From positions 4,588,001-4,652,000 of the forward strand of contig OX381708.1 in NCBI GenBank assembly GCA_947462335.1: a stretch of 64,000 nt of DNA, given 5' to 3'. Below the pieces are notes generated by a model, which saw only the letters and a list, made by a program, of their open reading frames with translations, did not search any database and was not told the DNA's origin. Positions 21,871 through 32,288 of the stretch are shown here, in pieces; position 1 is the stretch's first letter; the number at the start of each line of letters is the position of its first letter. A program made the translations under genes and the position numbers. This stretch comes from Harmothoe impar (taxonomy: Eukaryota; Annelida; Polychaeta; Phyllodocida; Polynoidae).

Positions 21871-22030
21871 CAGGGGCGTGGTAATCAAGGGGGATGGGGG
21901 GGACACACTTTTAACACTTTTGACCAACCCAAAAAAAAGTGCAATCCAAAAAGGTCAAGAAAAAAGGGGTCAAAAAGGGTCAATATGCCCCTCAGGGCCC
22001 CCTACTTTGAAACTGCTTGCCACGCCCCTG
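21871..22030. mobile_element. Nested TIR element, CAGGGGCGTGG ends
   Basis: Ends CAGGGGCGTGG and CCACGCCCCTG are perfectly inverse, 160 bp apart, with poly-A and AAAAAGGGTCA inside. CAG...CTG-type ends resemble hAT elements, but I see no clean 8-bp duplication. It lies inside the 1885-bp element. Confidence 0.6.
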
Positions 22031-22140
22031 TATCATTTCCAGTATGTATTGCCACTAACCAATAATGTGAACTCATGTATGCTATCCAGAACATAGACCA
22101 TGGTGATCTGATGGATAGAGAAAGTATTTCAATACCACAC

Positions 22141-22261
22141 AAGGATGGATCCAGGTGGGGAACATGGTGGGGGGAGGGGGGCATCCCGCCCCTTTTTGCT
22201 ATAGAATACCATCAGTACATTGCCTACATCAAGTCCCCACTTTCTCCTGGATCCACCCCTG
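22141..22261. mobile_element. Nested TIR element, GGATCCAGG / CCTGGATCC ends
   Basis: AAGGATGGATCCAGGTGGGG and the inverse CCTGGATCCACCCCTG enclose about 90 bases. A short noncoding insertion within the 1885-bp element. Confidence 0.55.
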
Positions 22262-23008
22262 CCACAGATTTGCCAGCACAAGAGGCGTGACAGGATAGCA
22301 GTAGCACACCTGTTATTCCTGTAAACACTGTCAAGAATCTATGGATCGAGAATACCTCAGTCGAAGAGATCTAGAGTGCCATAACTATTGGTGTGAACAT
22401 GATACTGCCACTTTGAACAATTGGAATTAAAAGGGGTCTTTTCAATAAGATCCTTTAACATTGGGTCTAAAGGTATTTCAGAGACGGATGTCATACCTTA
22501 ACACATTTTGATAGCAATCTAATTGTAATAAGCCTTACAAACTGGGTTAAGATAATGCATGTATGTTCCCTTATCAAATTATGGGACTAGATTGATACAG
22601 TACCTACTTATATGTGGCGTGTACTGGAAAAAGGAACCTTAGTGCACCCTGCACTCAGGACCTTTTTTGCAGATCGTGTCACATATGCAAAGGGGGGGGG
22701 GGGGTCAACAGATTTGTGACATTCTTTTCTAGGGGGTGTCGGAAAAAGTGTGACAAAGTGTGACATGGGGGGTGGGGGGGGGTGTTCAAAATGGCCCAAA
22801 AAAGCGTGACATACTTTATGGACGGCCCCTTTAATGTATAAATGATTACTATAAATACAAAGTTTAATTGTATCACTGGATGTTGGTCTGACCAGTAATA
22901 CGACTTAAGAACATGAATTTCACATACATAGCTAAAGGGACAGCTCACTTATAAAGGAGGCTCTTGCAGTGGTCTAAATGGTCCCAGTCTGGTCTCCTTT
23001 TGATATAT

Positions 23009-23316
23009 AGACAGAGGTCCACAATGATCTGTCTGAATGACAGGTTTATCCAAGAGTGTGATATGAATCAAGGTACCACTTGTGCAGAGACCAGGATTTC
23101 AGGCTGATTAGAGTGGCTCTCTGTGTTTATTTCATGTAATTATTGATAAATTATATCTAAAAACGACATTTAAAGATTGGTTTCATAGCTATTTTTGTGA
23201 CATCATCATGGAGAAACACCCTGTGGAGAATGGGCATCAGTTTCTCTATGGGGGAGGGGGGTGGAGAACGGCCATTTTAGTACTTAAGCATAGTAAATTA
23301 GTTTCTTCACATGAAA
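23009..23316 (+). mobile_element. AGACAGAGGTCCAC foldback, short-hairpin version, copy 1
   Basis: Same block order as 3831-4147 (AGACAGAGGTCCACAATGAT, TTGGTTTCATAGCTATTT, GTGGAGAACGGCC), but the long GTGCATTGGATCG hairpin is reduced to a loose GTGATATGAATCAAGG segment. Confidence 0.55.
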
Positions 23317-23524
23317 TAAATAGAGGACTCTAACTGAAGAAATCGTCTAACCAGCTTTTGGCTGCTTTGGTTTTAAAACGATATCAGATGTACACCTTGA
23401 ACTTCAACATTACCTGCAGCATAGGGACATGTAGTAGTTAAACCACTACCAGGCCGCTGTACGTAGGATAAAGACGATCACGAGTCGCAGACGAGTGTGT
23501 TCAGCCGTGACTAAGTCATTATTA

Positions 23525-23681
23525 GGGAGTGGTCATTTTTTAACAACGGGGGGGGGGTCGGTGGATTTTCGCGCGAGCTGGTCGAAATTCTTCTGGTTCC
23601 CCCCCCCTTTAAGGGGTCCAAATTTGTTTGGTCCCTTCCCCCAAATCCACCCCCCCCCCACTGTTAAAAATGACCACTCCC
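23525..23681. mobile_element. GGGAGTGG MITE, TTA target duplication, copy 1
   Basis: A 157 bp member of the 17844-18132 family, flanked by TTA at 23522-23524 and 23682-23684. It has a shortened interior. Confidence 0.7.
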
Positions 23682-24040
23682 TTATGCCACACTAGTGGTG
23701 AGTGTTTTTCTCACCCTTTGTACGTCATATACAGTCGGGTCATTTCTTTTGTTCTCTCATACAGGTGTGGTATAAGTGCCTTTGTTATCAAAGGTTGCTT
23801 CACGAGTGACTCGGAAGGTGTTTGGTACTAATTATGGCGTCCTATACACCCACAGTTCAGGTGTCAAGTTGTGCTAATTATGGTATTCTACCTATCCCAT
23901 AGTTCAGTTGTTAAGTTGTGCTAATTATGGTATTCGATATATCCCACAGTTCAGTTGTTAAGTTGTGTCCGATTGTTATGTACCGTTAATGTTATTAACA
24001 GGAATGACTGGTTGTGACGTCTGACAGCCATGACTCACGT

Positions 24041-24572
24041 ACTCTCGTTCCCAAATCCTTCCAAAGGAAGGCTCTAGTAACTGCCAAATGTTGGGATTTT
24101 GCTGGGCCTGGGCAACCCCTGCTGGTAGCTTGGAACCAGCAAACAGGAACAGGAAATGGAACCAGAAAGGCTGATGGCAAAACTACCTAAAACTACCATC
24201 ATACATTCTGGTTCCTGCCCACTGGTTCCAGCCTACCAGCAGGGGTTGCCCAGAGCCAGCAAAATCCAAAGTTCAAGGTCATTTGGCTGTTACCAGAGCC
24301 TTCCTTCGGAAGGATTTGGGAACGAGAGCAGTCATTGCGAAAACATGCAGGACAGTGGCAATGTCCTCCTAAAATGCCACCGGTCCAGCAGATTGACAAG
24401 TGTAGCAGGACCGAATGTCCAGTTGCATGTTGGGCTTTTCTGATATATGCCTGGGCTTTTCAGATATATGCCTGTCCGGTCCTTCAAAAATGTAGCCGGT
24501 CCTGCAACATTGAAAATTTGCAGGACCGAATGTCCCGTGGGATGAAAAAGTTTTCGCAAAGACTGCGAGAGT
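24041..24572. mobile_element. ACTCTCGTTCCC TIR element with 11-bp target duplication
   Basis: The ends ACTCTCGTTCCCAAATCC and the inverse GGATTTGGGAACGAGAGT are flanked by ATGACTCACGT at 24030-24040 and 24573-24583, an exact 11-bp duplication. Internal inverse blocks (GCAACCCCTGCTGGTAG and CTACCAGCAGGGGTTGC type) make most of the element foldable. A CAGTCTTTGC-family element (24329-24565) is inserted in its right terminus. Confidence 0.75.
24329..24565. mobile_element. CAGTCTTTGC-family element, 6-bp target duplication CGAGAG
   Basis: Begins CAGTCATTGCGAAAACATGC and ends GTTTTCGCAAAGACTG. CGAGAG flanks both ends (24323-24328, 24566-24571); this hexamer belongs to the host element's terminus. 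Internal mirror words are GTAGCAGGACCGAATGTCC and CCGGTCCTGCAACATTG. A central deletion compared with 31172-31513. Confidence 0.75.
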
Positions 24573-24959
24573 ATGACTCACGTTGCTTCACGTGAGCTGT
24601 AGGACAACCGTTACAGTGGCATAGGAAAAGGGGGGGCCAGGGGGTCCTGCCCCCCCCCCCAATCACAGAGGAGGGGGGAGGGGCTGAATATTCTTATATA
24701 TCCCACAGTTGTTAAGTTGTGCTGCAGGATACCCCTCACAGTGCTATTCCGCATTAGCAAGATGACCTGTGTAGAGCGCTATGTTTATTGGTACCAATGT
24801 TTATTACATGGTGGTACAGCCTTCTCTATGCTAAGCCTATGGCAGCTCCGTACTCCATGCCCCCATGGAGTATGGTGTAGCCATACTCCATGGCCTCCAA
24901 ATTTGTTGATTTTCTTCATTTAAAGACAGTAGGGCCATGTAACAAAACCCCACTTATTA

Positions 24960-25072
24960 ACATACATGCACATCATACATCACACATTGAAGCTGGGTCA
25001 TATCACACTCAGCCTTTGGCATTGTGTGCTATGACCCAGCTTCAACTCGTGAAGTATGATGTGCATGTATGT
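24960..25072. repeat. Modular hairpin, GAAGCTGGGTCATA arms, copy 1
   Basis: Outer arms ACATACATGCACATCATAC and GTATGATGTGCATGTATGT; inner arms TTGAAGCTGGGTCATA and TATGACCCAGCTTCAA. An ACTCGTG word sits between outer and inner arms on the right. About 113 bp. Confidence 0.7.
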
Positions 25073-25171
25073 CAACGGCGTGGAGTTTTGTCTATATATC
25101 CTCTAACCTCAAGCAACCACATCTTGTCACCATACCATTAACAACTAGTACCTTTTCTTATTTATACATAG

Positions 25172-25322
25172 ACAAATGCCAACGCTCATTGATACCGTCT
25201 CTGTTGTATTTGACGAGTGGGGGCTGGGGCCATGTCCCATGAAGCCTGCGGCTTCGTGGGATATGCCCCAGCCCCCACGAGTGAAATACATCAGATATGA
25301 TATCAATGTAGTTGGCATTTGT
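25172..25322. repeat. Modular hairpin with CGAGTGGGGGCTGGGGCC arms
   Basis: Outer arms ACAAATGCCAAC and GTTGGCATTTGT; inner arms GAGTGGGGGCTGGGGC and GCCCCAGCCCCCACGAGT. It is present only in copy 1 of the segmental duplication: copy 2 reads from CTTATCTATACATATAG directly into the right flank. The insertion extends to about 25472. Confidence 0.65.
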
Positions 25323-25529
25323 GTTTATTTTTTATTTGAAGCCATTTAGGGAAGAAAAAACTATCTTTTCCTTGCCCATTGAATACGGACACATTGTATT
25401 CAATGGGAGCATTGAATACGGCCCTTCAGTGCTAAAGCATGGGAAGTCTTGTATTTCAAAAAAATAAATATAGTTCCTTTGAAGAAATAGGAATACAAAT
25501 TTTGTATGGTATGGTCACCAAGGTATGAC

Positions 25530-25615
25530 TTGACAGGGTTTGAGCTTAGCACCTCTGCATCATGAATCCACCATGCTAACCACTACTCTATGAGGGACAT
25601 GTGACAAAAGGAATG
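25530..25615 (-). mobile_element. tRNA-derived SINE head, copy 1
   Basis: Read on the minus strand there is an A-box-like TAGTGGTTAGCATGG, then about 27 bases later a B-box-like AGCTCAAACCC, preceded by GTCCCTCATAGAG. This spacing and order match the RNA polymerase III promoter of a tRNA-derived SINE. The body downstream (toward lower coordinates) is short, and no poly-A or simple-repeat tail is obvious. Confidence 0.6.
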
Positions 25616-25921
25616 CCCAGGTACAACCCACTCACAATACTCACACCCTGTTTGTACCCTAATCTCAGACATAAGATTCTTGCCACTATTAAGTTATGGC
25701 CAAATCCCGATAGATACATAGTTTTACACAGCAAATTGACAAACACAGTTGAGCATTAAAACCCAGACTAGTTATTTTGTGACTGGACATTTGTCCTGCT
25801 GCACCTATTACTCTGCTGGACTGGTGACACTTTAGGTGGACATTTCCCCTGTTCTGCATGTTTTGACAAAGACTGTGGTTGGAGAGTAGTAAGGCCTCAG
25901 TAAGACGCTGGACGCTGCACA

Positions 25922-26012
25922 TTAACTACGTCACATTAGTCACAAACATGGCCGCCATTTTAAACACTTCCGGCTCCTGCACACATGCCCAGTCATCACT
26001 TCCGGCACTACC
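25922..26012 (+). promoter_or_regulatory. Promoter-like YY1/ETS motif cluster, copy 2
   Basis: Same module as 19361-19452. The YY1-like word and both ACTTCCGGC words are unchanged; one base next to the first ETS word differs (TTTAAACACTTCC in place of TTTAACCACTTCC). Confidence 0.3.
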
Positions 26013-26314
26013 ACACTCTCCAAGCTCACTTCTGCTCTCATGTCAGCTTTTCAGCCTTTATGTAAACTGTAAAGGCTATCCATGGAGAGTGTGAATCAGC
26101 CGGATCCCATTGACCTTGAATGACCTTGAACAAGGGCAGGCAAATTGCGCCTTGACCGGGAGAGTGGAGATAGTGAGAGGGTGGGGGGAGAGGGTGGGAG
26201 ATAGTGAGAGGGTGGGGGGAGAGCGAGACTGGTCAACCCTGATGACCCATTCTAAGCCGCCCACGCGTCACGATCTACGGGGCTGCTAAATACACACCCA
26301 TGGGCTGCTCGTGG

Positions 26315-26990
26315 GAGGAGGGGGAGGGGGAGGGGGAGGGAGAGGGGCGGAGGGAGGGTGGGGGAGGGGGAGAGGGGGAGAGGGGGAGAGGGGGGGAGAA
26401 TGGGAGGGGGAGGGGAGGGGGAGAGGGGAGGGGGAGGGGAGGGGGAGAGGGGAGGGGGAGGGGGATAGGGGGAGGGGGATGGGGAGAGGGAGGGGGAGAG
26501 GGAGGGAGAGGGGGAGAGGGAGAGAGGGGGAGGGGGAGGGGGAGGGGAGGGGGAGAGGGGGGGAGGGGGGAGAGGGGGAGGGGAGGGGGAGAGGGAAGGG
26601 GGAGGGGGAGAGGGGGAGGGGGGAGGGGGGAGGGGGGAGAGGGGTGAGGGGAGGGGAGAGGGAAGGGGGGAGGGAGAAGGGGGAGGGGGAGAGGGAGGGG
26701 AAGGGGAATGGGGGAGAGGGAGAGGGAGAGGGGGGAAGAGGGGGAGGGGAGGGGAGGGAAGGGAGAGGGGGAGGGGGAGGGGGGAGGGGGAGAGGGGGAG
26801 GGGAGGGGGAGAGGGAAGGGGGGAGGGGGAGAGGGGGAGGGGGGAGGGGGGAGAGGGGGGAGGGGAGGGGGAGAGGAAGGGGGGAGGGAGAAGGGGGAGG
26901 GGGAGAGGACTGGAGAGGGGGAGGGAGGGAGGGAGGGGAAGGGGAATGGGGGAGAGGGAGAGGGAGGGGAGGAGAGGGGGGAGGGAGGGG
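26315..26990. repeat. Purine-only tract, expanded copy, 0.68 kb
   Basis: Counterpart of 19757-20092 in copy 2, about twice as long. It contains internal duplicated blocks: GAGGACTGGAGAGGGGGAGG is retained near its right end, as near the left end of copy 1. The expansion is therefore inside the tract and later than the segmental duplication, or copy 1 has contracted. Confidence 0.9.
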
Positions 26991-27218
26991 CACCTGCAAT
27001 ACCTGTAGCACGTTCATTCCCAGATCCTTGCAGAGAAAGGCTCTACCAACCACCACTTTGACCTTGAACTTGAATTTTGCCGGCTCTGTGAAATACATGT
27101 TTGTAGCTTGGAACCAGTGAACAGGAACCAGAATGTATGGCGAGAGTTTCCACACTAAACATTTAGGTTCCAGTTCCCGTTCCTGTTCTTGGTTCCAACC
27201 ACAGGCATTGCTCAAACC

Positions 27219-27637
27219 CAGTCTATACGACAATGTGCCGGACACCGGCTATAGCCGGCAAAAAGCCTGCTGGACCGGCAGAAAGTCTCTGTCTGCCAGT
27301 CCCAATGACTGGCTGTGATCCTGCGCTACATGTCAGTTTTTACGGCTTGTAAATCGGACCATTATTAAGGTTTCTAGAGAGTTAGCAAGAAAGCCTGAAT
27401 ATTCTTTTTTTAAACACAAAAGTTTATATGATTTTTGATATGATTTAGATATAGCAGTAACGGCTTTTTAACATTATTTCCTTTTTCTATATATATCAAA
27501 GCTTGCTTATTACTGCAATTCTAGATACAAACATTTCCCAGGGGTATCTGGGCCTGCAAACATTTAGCCGGGCCTGCAGATGTACAAATCTGCAGGACCG
27601 AATGACCTGCATGGTGAAAATCTTTTCGTATAGACTG
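27219..27637. mobile_element. CAGTCTATACGA element, 6-bp target duplication CAAACC
   Basis: Ends CAGTCTATACGA and TCGTATAGACTG are perfectly inverse. CAAACC flanks it on both sides (27213-27218, 27638-27643). Copy 1 of the segmental duplication has the empty site with a single CAAACC at 20315-20320, which proves insertion after duplication, or precise loss from copy 1. Interior words GCAGGACCGAATGACC tie it to the CAGTCTTTGC family. Noncoding, 419 bp. Confidence 0.8.
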
Positions 27638-28920
27638 CAAACCCAGGAAAAGTCCAAGTTTAAGGTCATAGTTTTCAGGTTTCCAGGTCCATTCTGTTCT
27701 AGTGAAAGGCGCCTAAGACAGGTATATGTCAGTGGCTGCCGATGCTACCTCAGCTGTGAAACATGGCTGAATCTCTAGTACTGTTTCTTCTCACATCATT
27801 TCACTCAGAATGCAATTCTACTTTCAAACCTAACTGACAGTTCATCTTTTCTTTTTTGTAAAAATTAGTTCTGCCTCTCCCAGTAACAGCCAGAGTGGAG
27901 AGAGGTGTAGTACTCTGGGGAGGTGGTATAAAGGCAGCTCTTGCAGCGGTCTAAAAGGCCACACAGTTCCCTTGTACAAGGACAATTCTGGCAGTTCCCT
28001 TATAGATACACACTCAGAAAAGTCAGCATCATTGGCGCTTGAACCACTCTCACATGAAAGTCAGGCAGTGCCTGACTTTCATGTGAGAGTGGTTCTAGCG
28101 ACAATGGCAGTGCCTGACTTTCATGTGAGAGTGGTTCTAGCGACAATGACGCTGACTTTTTTGAGTATGTAAGCTGCTATTGCAGCGGTCGAAAAGGACC
28201 CACAGTTCCCTTGAACATAGGCCGCTCCTGCAGTCTTCTAAAAGGCCGCAGGTGTTGATCTACTTTACTCTTAAGATATGAGACTACTTGGTTTGGGTAA
28301 ATATTTTCACTAGAAATCATCAATGAAGACTAGATTATGATATATTTTCTCTCTATATTTGATTGTTTATTCTCATCCATTTAAAGTGAGTATATCCGAA
28401 TTTTCTTTAAATTCTAAATCTTACTTATATGTATTCCAAACACTGTAAAAATATTACATTTATAGAATAGAGGTAATTTAAATGTCATCAATGGGTGCTA
28501 CTAGGTCACGAAGGGATCCAATGTACCCCAACCTTGAGCTTTTCTAGTGTATTTTCAATGGGGGAGATTAAAAGCGTGCACGCTTTTATTCCAAAATGAC
28601 CATACTTCGGTCAATAAAGCTTAATTAGAGCAAAATAAGAGGGAATGGAAGAGATAGGAAGGCAAAGAAATTGTTTCTGAACATTGTGACTCATTTTTAC
28701 GGAAATCTTTTTTTTTTGTCCCACACATCGGATGTACTTACTTTCATGTATAAATGATTACTATTAATACGAAGTTTAATTGTATCACTGGATGTTGGTC
28801 TGACCAGTAATACGACTTAAGAACATGAATTTCACATACACAGCTAAAGAGAAAGCTCACTTATAAAGGAGGCTCTTGCAGTGGTCCAAATGGTCCCAGT
28901 CTGGTCTCCTTTTGATATAT

Positions 28921-29228
28921 AGACAGAGGTCCACAATGATCTCTCTGAATGACAGGTTTCTCCAAGAGTGTGATATGAATCAAGGTTCCACTTGTGCAGA
29001 GACCAGGATTTCAGGCTGATTAGAGTGGCTCTCTGTGTTTATTTCATGTAATTATTGATAAATTATATCTAAAAACGACATTTAAAGATTGGTTTCATAG
29101 CTATTTTTGTGACATCATCATGGAGAAACACCCTATGGAGACTGGGCATCAGTTTCTCTATGGGGGAGGGGGGTGGAGAACGGCCATTTTAGTACTTAAG
29201 CATAGTAACTTTGTTTCTTCACATGAAA
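28921..29228 (+). mobile_element. AGACAGAGGTCCAC foldback, short-hairpin version, copy 2
   Basis: Duplicate of 23009-23316 within the second copy of the segmental duplication, differing at scattered bases. Confidence 0.55.
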
Positions 29229-29405
29229 TAAATAGAGGACTCTATCTGAGGAAATTGTCTAACCAGCCTTTGACTGCTTTGGTTTTAAAACGATGTACAC
29301 CTTGAACTTCAACATCACCTGCACCACTACTAGGCCACTGTACGTAGGATAAAGACGCTCACGAGTCGCAGACGAGTGTGTTCAGCCGTGACTAAGTCAT
29401 TATTA

Positions 29406-29557
29406 GGGAGTGGTCATTTTTTAACAACAGGGGGGTCGGTGGACTTTCGCGCCAGCTGGTAGAAATTCTTTTGGTTCCCCCCCCCCCCCTCCAAGGGGTC
29501 CACATTTTTTTGGTCCCTCCCTCCAACCCCCCACCCCTGTTAAAAACGACCACTTCC
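29406..29557. mobile_element. GGGAGTGG MITE, TTA target duplication, copy 2
   Basis: Orthologous position to 23525-23681 in the second duplication copy, with several private changes (CACTTCC end). Its right-hand TTA (29558-29560) later served as the target of the 965 bp insertion. Confidence 0.65.
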
Positions 29558-29560
29558 TTA

Positions 29561-30525
29561 TGCTAGGTAGAGAAACCACGGGCCCCATTACCGGGTCTGT
29601 ATGTGTCACAGTGCTAAACAACCCAAATGTAATGACAAATCTCTCCGCCATTTATCAACTTATTGTATCAGTTGCTATATCAGCAGAAGGGGGAAGGATA
29701 TCTTTCATAACTGATCTGCCTGCATCTGTGTAGCTCATAGATAAGGAGAATTGAATTGGAGAAATATATGCAACTGTGGTGCTTACTATTATATTGGAAC
29801 GGTTTCTATGGGGGCAGGCAATGGAGCTACTTGAATAGAAAGGAGGTTAATCTACCGACATTTTATTTTGATATGTGATATATCTAAGGCACTGATACTG
29901 CTGACTATAGGCATTTGATAGGTATCTTATTTCAATCTATGTGTTAAAATATACTATTCAAATAATGCTAGACTCCAATACAGTGATCTTTACTAGCGGT
30001 TTACGCATAGAAATATCATCTAAAACCCCATAAGAACCACACCTACTAGGTAGAATGGAGGTATCTGAGTAACAATATTTTGGTTTTGTTTAAATATGTG
30101 CTGGCGAAAATTGGCTATAGACTATTTCCTGGGGTATGGGAATAAACCCAATGATAAGCGATTGCCAAGAATATATAGATACCATGCAAAGGAACTCTAC
30201 GGTCTACTCTTTTGGATACATTTTGTAAGGTAAAATAATGATTTGGTGAAGGAAAAATGGGATTTCCATCACTATCGCTATCAATTTTCTTCCTACCACT
30301 ACCTGGCTCACTCGGGCAGGCCGTTGGACTCACTGTGGGGGGCCCGGCACCAGGCAGGTGGGAAATGACAGGTAGATAGTCTAAAGTTTTATTTTTCAAA
30401 AAATCATAGAAAATATTCTATTGCACATAGGGCTGTACTTGTTACAGTTTCACATTTCACTTGATTCCGCCGTCATTTGAGGAATTCTGACCAGTTTCTA
30501 AGAATTCGCTGTGCTACCTAATAAC
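29561..30525. mobile_element. 965-bp insertion with TTA duplication
   Basis: Present only in copy 2 of the segmental duplication. TTA flanks it (29558-29560, 30526-30528), and its ends share an imperfect inverse TAGGTAG/CTACCTA. The interior is AT-rich. On the minus strand at 30115-30399 there is a 94-codon frame with a basic/acidic patch (GRKKIDSDSDG), which I do not recognise. It could be a degraded non-autonomous DNA transposon. Confidence 0.6.
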
Positions 30526-30883
30526 TTATGCCACGCTAGTGGTGAGTGTTTTTCTCACCCTTTGTACGTCATATACAGTCGGGTCATTTCTTTTGTTCTC
30601 TCATGCAAGTGTGGTATAAGTGCCTTTGTTATCAAAGGTTGCTTCACGAGTGACTCGGAAGGTGTTTGGTACTAATTATGGTATCCTTACACCCATAGTT
30701 CAGGTGTCAAGTTGTGCTAATTATGGTATTCTACCTATCCCATAGTTCAGTTGTTAAGTTGTGCTAATTATGGTATTCGATATATCCCACAGTTCAGTTG
30801 TTAAGTTGTGTCCGATTGTTATGTACCGTTAATGTTATTAACAGGAATGACTGGTTGTGACGTCTGACAGCCATGACTCACGT

Positions 30884-31520
30884 ACTCTCGTTCCCAAATC
30901 CTTCCGAAGGAAGGCTCTAGTAACTGCAAAATGTTGGGATTTTGCTGGGCCTGGGCAACCCCTGCTGGTAGCTTGGAACCAGCGAACAGGAACAGGAAAT
31001 GGAACCAGAAAGGCTGATGGTAAAGCTACCTAAAACTACCATCATACATTCTGGTTCCTGCCCACTGGTTCCAGCCTACCAGCAGGGGTTGCCCAGAGCC
31101 AGCAAAATCCAAAGTTCAAGGTCATTTGGCTGTTACCAGAGCCTTCCTTCGGAAGGATTTGGGAACGAGAGCAGTCATTGCGAAAACATAGGACAGTGGC
31201 AATGTCCTCCTAAAATGCCACCGGTCCAGCAGATTGACAAGTGTAGCAGGACCGAATGTCCAGTTGCATGTTGGGCTTTTCTAAACTAAGATAATTTAGT
31301 TGGTCTCTAAACCTGAAATTGTTTGTCAATATACTGAGTGAATTTATGTACAAATAAAAAAAAATTTCAATGGACAAAAACATTTTATAATCAAAGTACA
31401 TAAATTGTCAGATATATGCCTGTCCGGTCCTTCAAAAATGTAGCCGGTCCTGCAACATTGAAAATTTGCAGGACCGAATGTCCCGTGGGATGAAAAAGTT
31501 TTCGCAAAGACTGCGAGAGT
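30884..31520. mobile_element. ACTCTCGTTCCC TIR element, copy 2
   Basis: Duplicate of 24041-24572 with the same ATGACTCACGT flanks and the same nested insertion. Both insertions therefore predate the segmental duplication. Confidence 0.7.
31172..31513. mobile_element. CAGTCTTTGC-family element, CGAGAG duplication, fuller copy
   Basis: Same insertion as 24329-24565 but with the central AT-rich segment retained (ACTAAGATAATTTAGTTGG to GTACATAAATTGTC), giving 342 bp, close to the 334 bp of the 50614-50947 copy. Target duplication CGAGAG at 31166-31171 and 31514-31519. Confidence 0.75.
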
Positions 31521-31914
31521 ATGACTCACGTTGCTTGACGTGAGCTGTAGGACAACCGTCACAGTGGCATAGGAAAAGGGGGGGCCAGGGGGTCCTGCCC
31601 CCCCCCCCCAATCACAGAGGAGGGGGGAGGGGCTGAATATTCTTATATATCCCACAGTTGTTAAGTTTTGCTGCAGGATACCCCTCACAGTGTTATTCCG
31701 CATTAGCAAGATGACCTATGTAGGGCGCCATGTTTATTGGTGCCAATGTTTATTACATGGTGGTACGGCCTTCTCTATGCTAAGCCTATGGGAGCTCCGT
31801 ACTCCATGCCCCCATGGAGTACGGTGTAGCCATACTCCATGGCCTCCAAATTTGTTGATTTTCTTCATTTAAAGACAGAAGGGCCATGTAATAAACACAA
31901 AACCCCACTTATTA

Positions 31915-32027
31915 ACATACATGCACATCATACATTACTCGTTGAAGCTGGGTCATAGCACACTCAGCCTTTGGCATCGTGTGCTATGACCCAGCTTCAA
32001 CTCGTGAAGTATGATGTGCATGTATGT
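31915..32027. repeat. Modular hairpin, GAAGCTGGGTCATA arms, copy 2
   Basis: As 24960-25072, but here both junctions keep ACTCGT (ATTACTCGTTGAAGC on the left, TTCAACTCGTGAAG on the right), so the motif is symmetric. Confidence 0.7.
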
Positions 32028-32288
32028 CAACGGCGTGGAGTTTTGTCTATATATCCTCTAACCTCCAGCAACCACATCTTGTCACCATACCATTAACAAC
32101 TAGTACCTTTTCTTATCTATACATATAGTTCCTTTGAAGAAATAGGAATACAAATTTTGTCCAGACACTATTGCTATTTCTTTGATATAATTTCAAGGTT
32201 GTTACTCACTTCTACCTATCAAAGCAAAATATATTTGATATAATAATTATAAGAATATAAATGCATGCTATGGTCACCAAGGTATGAC

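Larger units (their letters stand above)
20945..22829. mobile_element. 1885-bp TIR element, GGGGCCGTCCATAAAGTATG ends
   Basis: The left terminus GGGGCCGTCCATAAAGTATG plus TCACG is mirrored exactly by the right terminus (CGTGACATACTTTATGGACG then GCCCC). TTT flanks both ends (20942-20944, 22830-22832). The corresponding site in copy 2 of the duplication, near 28740, lacks the element, which defines its limits. G-runs and AAGTGTGACA words lie just inside each end. The interior has no recognisable transposase; a 73-codon frame at 21502-21723 shows no known motif. Two smaller TIR elements sit inside it. Superfamily not assigned. Confidence 0.85.
19131..25679 (+). repeat. Copy 1 of a tandem segmental duplication (6.5 kb)
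   Basis: From TTATGGCCAAATCCCGATAG at 19131 to ATCTCAGACATAAGATT near 25679, this stretch is collinear with 25694-32438, with only a few percent difference where aligned by eye. Private insertions are 20945-22829 (1885 bp) and about 25171-25472 (hairpin block). Sites that carry insertions in copy 2 are empty here (20315-20320 and 23681-23684). Confidence 0.85.

Noticed and set aside
26286..27245. 319-codon proline/serine-rich minus-strand frame, and the glycine/arginine frames opposite
   Set aside because: They are translations of a purine-only tract; the same type occurs on both strands and in several frames, with no domain outside the tract.
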